DNA from: an uncultured Dokdonia sp.
GTDB lineage: Bacteria; Bacteroidota; Bacteroidia; Flavobacteriales; Flavobacteriaceae
Reading direction: 5' to 3'
Length of the DNA: 9,876 bases
NCBI GenBank assembly: GCA_937124495.1
Contig: CAKZKZ010000135.1
Coordinates: 1-9,876 of the forward strand
The notes under the pieces were generated by a model. It had not been told where the DNA came from. It ran no database searches and was given only the letters and a program-made list of their open reading frames with translations. The translations under genes and the position numbers were made by a program. Shown in pieces: positions 1 to 6,329 of the stretch. How positions within the stretch are numbered: the first letter of the stretch is position 1; every line of letters begins with the position of its first letter.

Positions 1-261
1 ATTTGTGTGTACCTGTTCACCCTCGTTAACATTTAAATTCTGAATAACTCCATCAACTTTAAATGATAGTACCGTTTCTTCCTTGGATGCCAAAACACCG
101 GAAGCAGTAATGGGATTGGTAGTTTGAATTTCTTGCAATGAAACTACTCGCACTGGCTTTAAATTTGATGTTAATTGAATGTCTGAAGAGACATACTCTT
201 TTTTGCAACCCCAAACCAATAGGGCTAAACCTGCTATTTTAATGTAATTTGCTTTTTTCAT
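1..261 (-). CDS. RND efflux membrane-fusion protein, lipoprotein type (N-terminal 87 residues)
   Basis: Periplasmic adaptor of a tripartite efflux pump, linking an inner-membrane RND transporter to a TolC-type outer-membrane channel. The frame is open from the ATG at 261 to the window edge. The protein begins with Lys-rich residues and a hydrophobic stretch (IAGLALLVWGC) whose Cys19 is a likely lipidation site, so it is probably anchored as a lipoprotein; Trp at -2 makes the lipobox slightly unusual. Residues 66-87 (LSFKVDGVIQNLNVNEGEQV) match the first half of the HlyD/AcrA lipoyl-like domain. It starts 4 bases after the stop of the TolC-like gene, so the two are very likely cotranscribed. 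The remaining domains and the expected RND pump lie beyond the edge. Family assignment is good; the substrate is unknown. Confidence 0.85.
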   Translation of the reverse strand, partial: MKKANYIKIAGLALLVWGCKKEYVSSDIQLTSNLKPVRVVSLQEIQTTNPITASGVLASKEETVLSFKVDGVIQNLNVNEGEQVHTN

Positions 262-265
262 TTTT

Positions 266-1633
266 TTATAATTGTAAAGTTCTGTTTAGGTTGGCTTCAG
301 CTATCTTGATATTGTATTTTGCTATAGAAAGTTTTAGTTGAGCATTTGTAAAGTTGATTCGAGCTTCATTAAATTCAACCAATGGAATAAGTTGCTGTTT
401 GTATTTGCTCATAACAATTTTGAAGCTTTCTTTGGCACTTTCGAGATTTGCTTCTTGAGCCTCATAGACTTTTTGTTCTTCTACTAATTGTAAGGAAGCA
501 GTATTAACTTGAAGTTTAATTGTATTCATTAAGTCTTGTAATTCATATTCTAACTGACTTTTTATGAATTGGGATTTTTTATAGGTTTCTCTATTTTTAT
601 TTCCTTGAAAAATTGGCCAATTAAGATTTACGCTCACTAGAAAATATTCTTGGTTCTTATCAAATTGAAATCCGAAGCCCTGATACCCAAAATCTCCTAC
701 AGCACTAATATTGGGGATTAAGTAGTTTTTGTCTTTTTTAAGTTGAAAATCAAATGCTTCAATACTACTCTCCAGCACTTTAACGTCGCTCCTGTTATTT
801 ATGGCCTGTTCTTCTAAATTTTGCAAATCATTTGACACATATGAGGATTCATTGTATTCTTCAGAAATTATAGCATCATTTAAATCTCTGTTGAGTAATA
901 CATTAAAAAACATCTTTGAAGTGTTGATCTCACGAGTAGCACTGGCTATTTGAGCCTCAATTTCAAAAAGCTGGCTTTTGGAATTGTAAATTATATCTCG
1001 TGTTGCAATATCATATTTGACAAACTTTGAATTGACACGTTCTAAATCTTTGATGATACGTTTGGTGCTATCAAGAATCTTTTTATTTTCAAGCGCTTTG
1101 TGGTAGTTATAATATGCCTTTGTAATTTCAAACTTTAACTGGTTCTTATAAGCTTCTTCTTTAGCTATGCTAGCCGATAAATTTGATTGGGACGCTTTAT
1201 ATTGATAATAGATAGAACTGTTTAAAATAGGTTGAACAATCCTAACTTTTGTATCATGAAAATTGTTAGGTAGAAATTGTTCATTGACGTTATTTAAGTT
1301 CGTTGGAAATTGGTTGTTCCCATTAAGGTTATTTAAATTTGAATGAATAGGGTTAAATAAATCTCCCAAAGGAATGTCTATGGTCCTACCTCCATTTGAA
1401 ACAGTATAATTGGCATCTAAAAAAATAGTAGGATAAAATTGTCCTTTTGCAATTTCTTTGTCTTGAAAGCTAACTTTAGTTTCTAATTGTTTTTTCAGAA
1501 ATTGTCGGTTTGATTTAAGCCCTTCTTGAACATAATTATCCAATACCAATTGTGCTGATGTTTTTAATACACCGAACATAACTATAACAATTGTCAATCG
1601 GTTAAAAATGCTATGTAACTTTATTAATTTCAT
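266..1633 (-). CDS. TolC-like outer-membrane efflux protein
   Basis: Outer-membrane channel subunit of a tripartite export system. The 455-residue length fits the TolC/OprM family. Residues 1-27 form a signal peptide with a basic start, a hydrophobic core (TIVIVMFGVL) and probable cleavage after TSA, before Gln28. The mature part has long stretches of helix- and coiled-coil-type sequence (around 150-245 and 365-450) and two related halves, as expected for two outer-membrane efflux protein repeats; segments such as NLNWPIFQGN near residue 340 are typical of the second strand pair. There is no lipobox Cys, unlike OprM. It follows the FadA-type thiolase by 15 bases and precedes the fusion-protein gene by 4, so it belongs to the same operon. 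The exported substrate cannot be read from the sequence. Confidence 0.92.
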   Translation of the reverse strand: MKLIKLHSIFNRLTIVIVMFGVLKTSAQLVLDNYVQEGLKSNRQFLKKQLETKVSFQDKEIAKGQFYPTIFLDANYTVSNGGRTIDIPLGDLFNPIHSNLNNLNGNNQFPTNLNNVNEQFLPNNFHDTKVRIVQPILNSSIYYQYKASQSNLSASIAKEEAYKNQLKFEITKAYYNYHKALENKKILDSTKRIIKDLERVNSKFVKYDIATRDIIYNSKSQLFEIEAQIASATREINTSKMFFNVLLNRDLNDAIISEEYNESSYVSNDLQNLEEQAINNRSDVKVLESSIEAFDFQLKKDKNYLIPNISAVGDFGYQGFGFQFDKNQEYFLVSVNLNWPIFQGNKNRETYKKSQFIKSQLEYELQDLMNTIKLQVNTASLQLVEEQKVYEAQEANLESAKESFKIVMSKYKQQLIPLVEFNEARINFTNAQLKLSIAKYNIKIAEANLNRTLQL

Positions 1634-1648
1634 TTTAGTTAAGTAATA

Positions 1649-2830
1649 TTAATTTTGAAGATTTTCGAATATTCCGGCGACACCTTGACCTCCTCCAGTA
1701 CAAGCTGTTACCAAACCATATTTCGATTTTCTTCTTTTCATCTCGTTAATTAGTTGGATTGTAAGTTTTGCTCCAGTGGCACCTAGTGGATGCCCTAAAG
1801 CAATAGCACCACCATTTACGTTTGTAATGCTAGGGTTAAAGTTTAATGAATCTATAACAGCAATTGCTTGTACAGCGAACGCTTCATTAAGTTCAATGAT
1901 GTCTATGTTGTTTTGATTAATACCCGCTAGTTGTAAAGCTTTAGGAACTGCCGAAACTGGACCAATACCCATATAAGCTGGATGTACACCAGCAGTTGCA
2001 TAACTCACCATTCTTGCTTTCGGTTCTAAATTGTGCTTTTTAATAAAATTTTCTGAAGCTACTAATGTAAATGCAGCACCATCACTTAAGGGTGAAGAGT
2101 TGCCAGCGGTTACAGAACCGTTTTTTTTAAAGGATGGTTTTAATTGTGCCAAAACATTCAAAGATGTATTTTCTCGTATATGTTCATCAATAAAGATTGA
2201 TTTATGGGAATAGTATGGATTATTTTCACCATCCACTGTTACCTCATTAATTTCTATTGGAACAATTTCTCTTTCAAACTTTCTATTTTTTAAAGCTAAA
2301 AATGCTTTTTTGTGGGAACTGAGAGCGAAAATATCTTGTCTTTCTCTAGAAATATTGTATTTGAGAACTAGATTTTCTGCCGTGATACCCATATTAGAGA
2401 AATACTCTGGGTGTTCATGAGCAAGTAAAGGATTAGGTGAAAATTTGTATCCCCCCTGTGGAATCATTGTCATGCTTTCGGTGCCGCCTGCAATAATAGC
2501 ATCAGCCATACCGCTTTGAATCCTTTGTACTGCAATGGCAATTGCCTCCAATCCAGAACCGCAAAATCTATTAATTGTTAGTCCAGGGACCGTTATAGGC
2601 AATGACATCAATGAAATTAATCGAGCCATTTGCATTCCTTGTTCTCCTTCTGGATAAGCACACCCAACAATCAAGTCATCTATTAGCCTTGAATCAACGT
2701 TTGGTAAAGACTTAAGTAGATGGTCTATTACCTTTACTGCGATATCATCTGAACGCATATTTTTAAATGCTCCTTTATGACTTTTGCCAACCGCACTTCT
2801 ATAGCCATCTATTATATAAGCTGTTTTCAT
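1649..2830 (-). CDS. Acetyl-CoA C-acyltransferase (thiolase II, FadA/FadI type)
   Basis: Thiolase, probably the degradative type that splits 3-ketoacyl-CoA with CoA into acetyl-CoA and a shortened acyl-CoA. The 393-residue length is normal for the family. Catalytic residues are all present: nucleophile Cys90 in NRFCGSGLEA, NEAF at 315-318, His347 in GGAIALGHPLGATGA, and Cys377 in TACTGGGQG. The N-terminal motif GYRSAVGK and AGGTESM at 114-120 also fit. There is no signal peptide, so it should be cytosolic. It starts 5 bases after the other thiolase and ends 15 bases before the TolC-like gene. No hydratase/dehydrogenase (FadB/FadJ) partner is next to it, which is unusual for a FadA. Chain-length preference cannot be predicted. 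The enzyme class is secure, the direction of the reaction in the cell is inferred. Confidence 0.93.
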   Translation of the reverse strand: MKTAYIIDGYRSAVGKSHKGAFKNMRSDDIAVKVIDHLLKSLPNVDSRLIDDLIVGCAYPEGEQGMQMARLISLMSLPITVPGLTINRFCGSGLEAIAIAVQRIQSGMADAIIAGGTESMTMIPQGGYKFSPNPLLAHEHPEYFSNMGITAENLVLKYNISRERQDIFALSSHKKAFLALKNRKFEREIVPIEINEVTVDGENNPYYSHKSIFIDEHIRENTSLNVLAQLKPSFKKNGSVTAGNSSPLSDGAAFTLVASENFIKKHNLEPKARMVSYATAGVHPAYMGIGPVSAVPKALQLAGINQNNIDIIELNEAFAVQAIAVIDSLNFNPSITNVNGGAIALGHPLGATGAKLTIQLINEMKRRKSKYGLVTACTGGGQGVAGIFENLQN

Positions 2831-2835
2831 ATCTC

Positions 2836-4011
2836 CTATATGTTTAAATTCTCTATCAACATAGCTGAAGCTCCGCCACCACCATTACAGATAGCAGCTA
2901 TGCCAAGCTTTTTCTTGTTATTTATTAAAGCATAGATAAGTGTTGTTAAAATTCTAGCCCCTGATGCGCCTAATGGATGACCTAAAGCAATAGCACCTCC
3001 ATTAATATTTATTTTATCTATATCTATATTCAGTATTTCCGCATTAGCCAAAGGAACATTGGCATATGCCTCATTAATTTCAAATAAGTCTATATCTGAA
3101 ATGCTATAAGAAGTTTTGGAAAGGATTTTTTCAATTGCTAAAGCGGGTGATGTTGTGAACCATTTTGGGTCTTGTGAGGCATCTGCAAATCCAATGATTT
3201 TCGCTAGTGGTTTTATTTGATACTTATCGATGGTATTTTTGTTAGCTAGAATTAAAGCTGCCGCACCATCGTTAAGACTAGATGCGTTCGCTGGTGTAAT
3301 AGTGCCAGACGTTATGAATGAAGGTTTTAGTTTACTTATTTTTTCGGGTCGTAATTTAAAGATATCTTCATCTTCAAAATAACTACGTTCATTTGAAAGT
3401 TCAATAGGTATTACTTCATCTTCGAAATAACCATTTTTCAGTGCATTATTAGCTCTTTTATAAGAACTTATTGCATATGTGTCTTGAGCCTCTCTAGTAA
3501 TTAAATTCTTAGTATTTAATAGTTCAGCTATTTCACCCATATGAACATCGTCATAAGGATTTGTAAGCCCATCTTTTAACAATCCATCAATAAGACCTAA
3601 ATGACCTAGCTTATTACCTTTCCGGTAATTAGTCAAATAATAAGGAACATTGGACATACTTTCCGTTCCTCCCGTCAATACTACATTTGATTGGGATAAT
3701 GCTATGGATTGCGCACCATAAATAACCGATTTAAGTCCAGAAGCACATACCTTATTTACTGTTGTTGCACTTGCTAAATTTGAAATACCTGCATTTAATG
3801 CTATTTGTCTTGCCGGAGATTGTCCTAGATTTGCAGATAACACATTGCCAAATATTACTTCTTCTATAATTTCGGAGTGATTACTTATATCTTCAATTAC
3901 CGCTTTTGAGGCGATTACACCCAAATCTACAGCACTGAATCTGGAAAGAGAGCCCAGATAACTTCCTATAGGTGTTCTTTTGGCTGATATTATAAAAGTT
4001 TCATTTTTCAT
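2836..4011 (-). CDS. Acetyl-CoA acetyltransferase (acetoacetyl-CoA thiolase type)
   Basis: Thiolase family enzyme that joins two acetyl-CoA into acetoacetyl-CoA or runs the reverse cleavage. Length is 391 residues, typical for the family. Visible catalytic residues are Cys89 in NKVCASGLKS, His345 in GGAIALGHPLGASGA, and Cys375 in ICNGGGGASA. The usual NEAF box reads NEAYANVPLAN (313-323), resembling the acetoacetyl-CoA thiolase branch (AtoB, PhaA, mitochondrial T2) more than FadA, and HMGE at 157-160 also suits that branch. It is the first gene after tetR, with an inverted repeat in the 54-base gap that is probably the operator, and the second thiolase follows after 4 bases. Having two different thiolases side by side suggests that 3-ketoacyl-CoA is handled down to acetyl-CoA, which is inference. 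Confidence 0.92.
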   Translation of the reverse strand: MKNETFIISAKRTPIGSYLGSLSRFSAVDLGVIASKAVIEDISNHSEIIEEVIFGNVLSANLGQSPARQIALNAGISNLASATTVNKVCASGLKSVIYGAQSIALSQSNVVLTGGTESMSNVPYYLTNYRKGNKLGHLGLIDGLLKDGLTNPYDDVHMGEIAELLNTKNLITREAQDTYAISSYKRANNALKNGYFEDEVIPIELSNERSYFEDEDIFKLRPEKISKLKPSFITSGTITPANASSLNDGAAALILANKNTIDKYQIKPLAKIIGFADASQDPKWFTTSPALAIEKILSKTSYSISDIDLFEINEAYANVPLANAEILNIDIDKININGGAIALGHPLGASGARILTTLIYALINNKKKLGIAAICNGGGGASAMLIENLNI

Positions 4012-4030
4012 TTTGTTTGTCTTTTTAACA

Positions 4031-4050
4031 AAAAGACCTATTGGTCTTTT
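4031..4050. promoter_or_regulatory. Probable TetR operator A, upstream of the thiolases
   Basis: A perfect inverted repeat, AAAAGACC-TATT-GGTCTTTT, sits 20 bases upstream of the first thiolase ATG. Its 18-base core matches the repeat upstream of tetR at 16 of 18 positions, which points to one regulator binding both. Half-sites of the AGACC/GGTCT kind are, as I recall, typical of NemR/YxaF-like TetR proteins. Read on the minus strand the hairpin is followed by a short T run, so it could also act as a weak terminator for tetR. Confidence 0.65.
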
Positions 4051-4065
4051 ATTGGGTAAAAAAAA

Positions 4066-4659
4066 TTATACGATTTGTAGCAAATATTGTTCCAACAGAG
4101 TCATATTTGTTTTCATAAGATTTCGATCCTTAAATGATTTTGACATAGCTATTGTGCCCTCAATAACTGCTATCATATAGTTGCTAATTTCCTTAGCATT
4201 GAGCGAATTTTTAAATTCACCAGTTTCTTGACCACTCTCGATTATTTTTTCAATAGAAGTGTTCCATTGCGAAAATGCAGAATTAACCAAACTGTTGAGT
4301 TCTTCGTGAGTATCATCTGCCTCGATAGAAGTGTTTAAAATTGGGCACCCCCCGAGCATTATTTTATCTAATAAATTGTTGCGGTAAAATCTAGGTATAG
4401 CAAGTAATTTTTCAATTGCCGTTTTTTCTTTCAGAACAATTTCATTAAGAGCTTTTTGTATAACTGACAAATTGAATTTGAAAGCTTCAATCGACAACTC
4501 ATCTTTATCTTTAAAAGTTCTATATAGTGCACCTTTAGAATACCCCGAAGTGTTTAAAATGTCTGAAATAGAAGTGCCTGAATATCCTTTTAAATTAAAT
4601 AAAACGGCACTAGTTTTAATAAAGTGCTGACGTGTCCTTTCTCCCTTTTCAGTTATCAT
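4066..4659 (-). CDS. TetR/AcrR family transcriptional regulator
   Basis: One-component repressor, probably released from DNA by a small ligand. The 197-residue length is typical. Residues 8-52 form the TetR DNA-binding domain: first helix with TRQHFIKTSAVLFNLKGY, then the helix-turn-helix TSISDILNTSGYSKGALYRTFKDKDEL. The C-terminal ligand domain carries GGCPILNTSIEADD (103-116), a GCP motif seen in the NemR/YxaF/LmrA-like branch. It is the promoter-proximal gene of a run that continues with two thiolases and efflux genes, and matching inverted repeats lie on both sides of it. That layout suggests self-repression and control of the thiolase-efflux genes. The ligand is unknown; acyl-CoA, a hydrophobic acid, or a reactive electrophile (as for NemR) are possibilities. 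Confidence 0.9.
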   Translation of the reverse strand: MITEKGERTRQHFIKTSAVLFNLKGYSGTSISDILNTSGYSKGALYRTFKDKDELSIEAFKFNLSVIQKALNEIVLKEKTAIEKLLAIPRFYRNNLLDKIMLGGCPILNTSIEADDTHEELNSLVNSAFSQWNTSIEKIIESGQETGEFKNSLNAKEISNYMIAVIEGTIAMSKSFKDRNLMKTNMTLLEQYLLQIV

Positions 4660-4690
4660 CTGTTATCAAATAAGTGGTAAATATACAAAG

Positions 4691-4724
4691 ATTAACATAA
4701 AGACCTTTTGGTTTTTATGTTAAT
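4691..4724. promoter_or_regulatory. Probable TetR operator B, upstream of tetR
   Basis: A long inverted repeat with 15-base arms (ATTAACATAAAGACC and GGTTTTTATGTTAAT, one mismatch) around a TTTT spacer lies 31 bases upstream of the tetR ATG. Its inner core (4699-4716) repeats operator A at 16 of 18 positions. The position fits the tetR promoter, with an imperfect TAnnTTTG-like element (AATCTTTG on the minus strand, ending at 4686) just downstream, so binding here would give autorepression. The remaining bases up to the integrase stop (4725-4811) show no gene. Confidence 0.68.
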
Positions 4725-4811
4725 TTTTTTTAACAAGTTTTAAGTATTTTTAGTGATTGTTCATAAAGCCGTTATAGCTTGACGTAGGGGGCAACGATAA
4801 AATTTTATCTT

Positions 4812-6026
4812 CTAAAAATTAATAACACTATCCAATGCATCATCTGCAGCTTTATGGATGAAATTAGCTTGGTAATTGATTGTTGTTTTTAAATCACTAT
4901 GTCGATATAGCTTTTGTAGCATCAATGGATGAATGGAATCACCTGCAATGTTTCCAAAAGTATGACGAGCAATGTGCATTGTTACTTTTTTCTCTATTCC
5001 TGCTTTTTCTGTAATAGCTTTTAAGTGAATGTTGAATTTACTGGCAGCTACTTTAGTCTTGTTATATACATCCTTAGCATTTTTAAGATTCGCTTTTTTC
5101 ATTTCTGGAAAAATGAAATCGTCCAATCCTTGCTTGTTTTGTTCGTAGGTCGAAATAATCTTTAATGCTTTATGTGGAATTTTTAAGGATAGAAGTTTTG
5201 AATTTTTACCCATCCTGTAATGCAATCTTTCATCATATATCATTGACCATCTTGTAAATAAAACATCGGATACCCTCATTCCCGCAAGATAAAAACTGTA
5301 AAGCCAGACATTTAAAGCGTGTCGTTGAACTTCGGAGAGGTTTTCTATACTTTCAAGTTTTAGTATTTCCTGCTTGTTAAGTCCAACTTTGATTGATTGA
5401 GGAAACTTAATCTGAAAACTACCTTTCCCAAAAGGGTATAAATCTTTACCTACCACTTTATCGTTAATGGCTTTATTATAAAGTAAGCGTATGAGTACCA
5501 TTACATTTAAAGCAGATGTCTCTGTAAGTTCTCTTTTTCCAATTAAGTAGGTTTTGAATTTTTTAAGCCACCTCCCATTGATATCTTGAAATCGCAAGCT
5601 TTTTGATTTATGAAAAGCCCATATATACGTAGTAAGTGCGGTATCAGTAGTTAAGCGATTTATTTTTTTCTCTGCTTCAAGATTTTCAAGATGCTCTTTG
5701 GCATAGTCATAAAGAGTTAAAGAGGAGCTGGGTTTATAAATATTTCGTTTTATCTGATTAGCTGAAAAATCTGTATTCTCGCTTTGTAAATTCATAAGAC
5801 CTTTCCGTAACTCAGATAGTTTTGAGGAGAGAAGGTTATTCAAACTATCGGCATAAGGATTTGATTTCTTTACTATAAGATTTTTTTCATCCCAATCTTC
5901 TAGGTCAATGAAATGACCAATATGTTTAAAAGTAGAACGACGATTTTTGGTTATCCTAATGGCCAATGGAAACATTCCTTTGGCGTTAGGCTTTTTTCGA
6001 AGAACAATTTTTGTACTTGCTGACAT
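4812..6026 (-). CDS. Tyrosine recombinase (site-specific integrase)
   Basis: Integrase that catalyses strand exchange between attachment sites. From the chosen start, MSASTKIVLRKKPNAKGMFP, it has 404 residues, the usual size of Bacteroidota phage- and transposon-type integrases that begin with an Arm-binding domain (residues about 5-70, with ITKNRRSTFKHIGHFI), followed by a SAM-like core-binding domain (about 100-200) and a catalytic domain. Catalytic residues are all visible: Arg251 in AGMRVSDV, His351 and Arg354 in HIARHTFGN, His376 in YRHSDLKTT, and Tyr385 in INYQANF. The frame stays open to an ATG at 6137, but those 37 extra residues look unlike the family. It starts about 200 bases from a truncated tRNA-Leu, its likely target site. 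Confidence 0.9.
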   Translation of the reverse strand: MSASTKIVLRKKPNAKGMFPLAIRITKNRRSTFKHIGHFIDLEDWDEKNLIVKKSNPYADSLNNLLSSKLSELRKGLMNLQSENTDFSANQIKRNIYKPSSSLTLYDYAKEHLENLEAEKKINRLTTDTALTTYIWAFHKSKSLRFQDINGRWLKKFKTYLIGKRELTETSALNVMVLIRLLYNKAINDKVVGKDLYPFGKGSFQIKFPQSIKVGLNKQEILKLESIENLSEVQRHALNVWLYSFYLAGMRVSDVLFTRWSMIYDERLHYRMGKNSKLLSLKIPHKALKIISTYEQNKQGLDDFIFPEMKKANLKNAKDVYNKTKVAASKFNIHLKAITEKAGIEKKVTMHIARHTFGNIAGDSIHPLMLQKLYRHSDLKTTINYQANFIHKAADDALDSVINF

Positions 6027-6225
6027 AACTGATTTGTTTTTAAATACGAAAGTCAAATCAGCTTTTAAAGCACAGGCAAGATAAGGAATTATTTGCTCTT
6101 TTGGGTACAACATAGGTACAACAAATCTTGAAATCAACTGATATTATTTGACTTTAAATAAAATGACGAATAAAATAAATCATTGAAAATGAGATATTTT
6201 ATATTCTATTGGTGTAATATAGAGA

Positions 6226-6278
6226 AGACTTAGGATCTAGTGCCGCGAGGTGTGAGAGTTCGAGTCTCTCCGCCCGTA
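6226..6278 (+). other. Attachment site: 3' fragment of tRNA-Leu(UAG)
   Basis: The sequence folds as the 3' part of a long-variable-arm tRNA: anticodon loop CTTAGGA (6229-6235, anticodon UAG at 6231-6233), 3' anticodon stem TCTAG, variable arm with GCC-GCGA-GGT, T arm GAGAG-TTCGAGT-CTCTC (6254-6270), acceptor strand CGCCCGT (6271-6277) and discriminator A6278. CCA is not encoded. The 5' anticodon stem should read CTAGA but reads GAAGA, and no D arm or ACGGGCG/GCGGGCG-like acceptor strand lies upstream. The tRNA is therefore cut at about 6226, giving a non-functional fragment beside an integrase. This is the expected att duplication of a tRNA-targeting element. Confidence 0.8.
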
Positions 6279-6284
6279 CAAAGG

Positions 6285-6316
6285 AAACCTCTCAGAAAAC
6301 TGAGAGGTTTTTTGTT
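6285..6316 (+). terminator. Intrinsic terminator downstream of the tRNA fragment
   Basis: An 11-bp perfect stem (AAACCTCTCAG, AAAA loop, CTGAGAGGTTT) is followed by a T-rich tail on the plus strand. It lies 6 bases after the tRNA 3' end, so it is probably the native terminator of the tRNA-Leu gene. It is also positioned to stop the converging DJ-1 gene, though the T run on the minus strand is short. Confidence 0.8.
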
Positions 6317-6329
6317 TTTGTGATCGTAT

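Larger units (their letters stand above)
1..6278. mobile_element. Probable right end of an integrative element inserted in tRNA-Leu
   Basis: Only one end is visible. At about base 6226 non-tRNA sequence joins the 3' part of a tRNA-Leu gene, and a tyrosine recombinase gene lies just inside (left of) that junction. Such recombinases commonly insert elements into the 3' part of tRNA genes, leaving a displaced 3' fragment at one end and a rebuilt tRNA at the other. Because the tRNA 5' part is missing on the left and the hairpin terminator follows on the right, the element should lie to the left. The left limit is outside the window, so extension to base 1 and inclusion of the TetR-thiolase-efflux operon are inference. 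No conjugation, replication or phage structural genes are seen. Confidence 0.42.

Noticed and set aside
2031..2213. 60-codon plus-strand frame inside the FadA-type thiolase
   Set aside because: It is the antisense shadow of a well-conserved thiolase gene and has no recognisable protein features.
3980..4180. 66-codon plus-strand frame across the thiolase-tetR gap
   Set aside because: It overlaps two well-supported minus-strand genes and the operator, and its sequence resembles no protein family.
4796..4809. 14-base palindrome GATAAAATTTTATC just after the integrase stop
   Set aside because: The stem is almost all A/T with no T run after it on the minus strand, so it is neither a convincing terminator nor a matched operator.
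6050..6154. 9-base inverted repeat AAGTCAAAT (6050-6058) and ATTTGACTT (6146-6154) near the integrase start
   Set aside because: It could be integrase arm sites, but a 9-base AT-rich match about 90 bases apart is easily chance, and no further copies were seen beside the att fragment.
6211..6278. A complete tRNA-Leu gene
   Set aside because: ATTGGT at 6208-6213 vaguely recalls a D loop, but no D stem or 5' acceptor strand pairing with CGCCCGT exists upstream and the 5' anticodon stem is mismatched.
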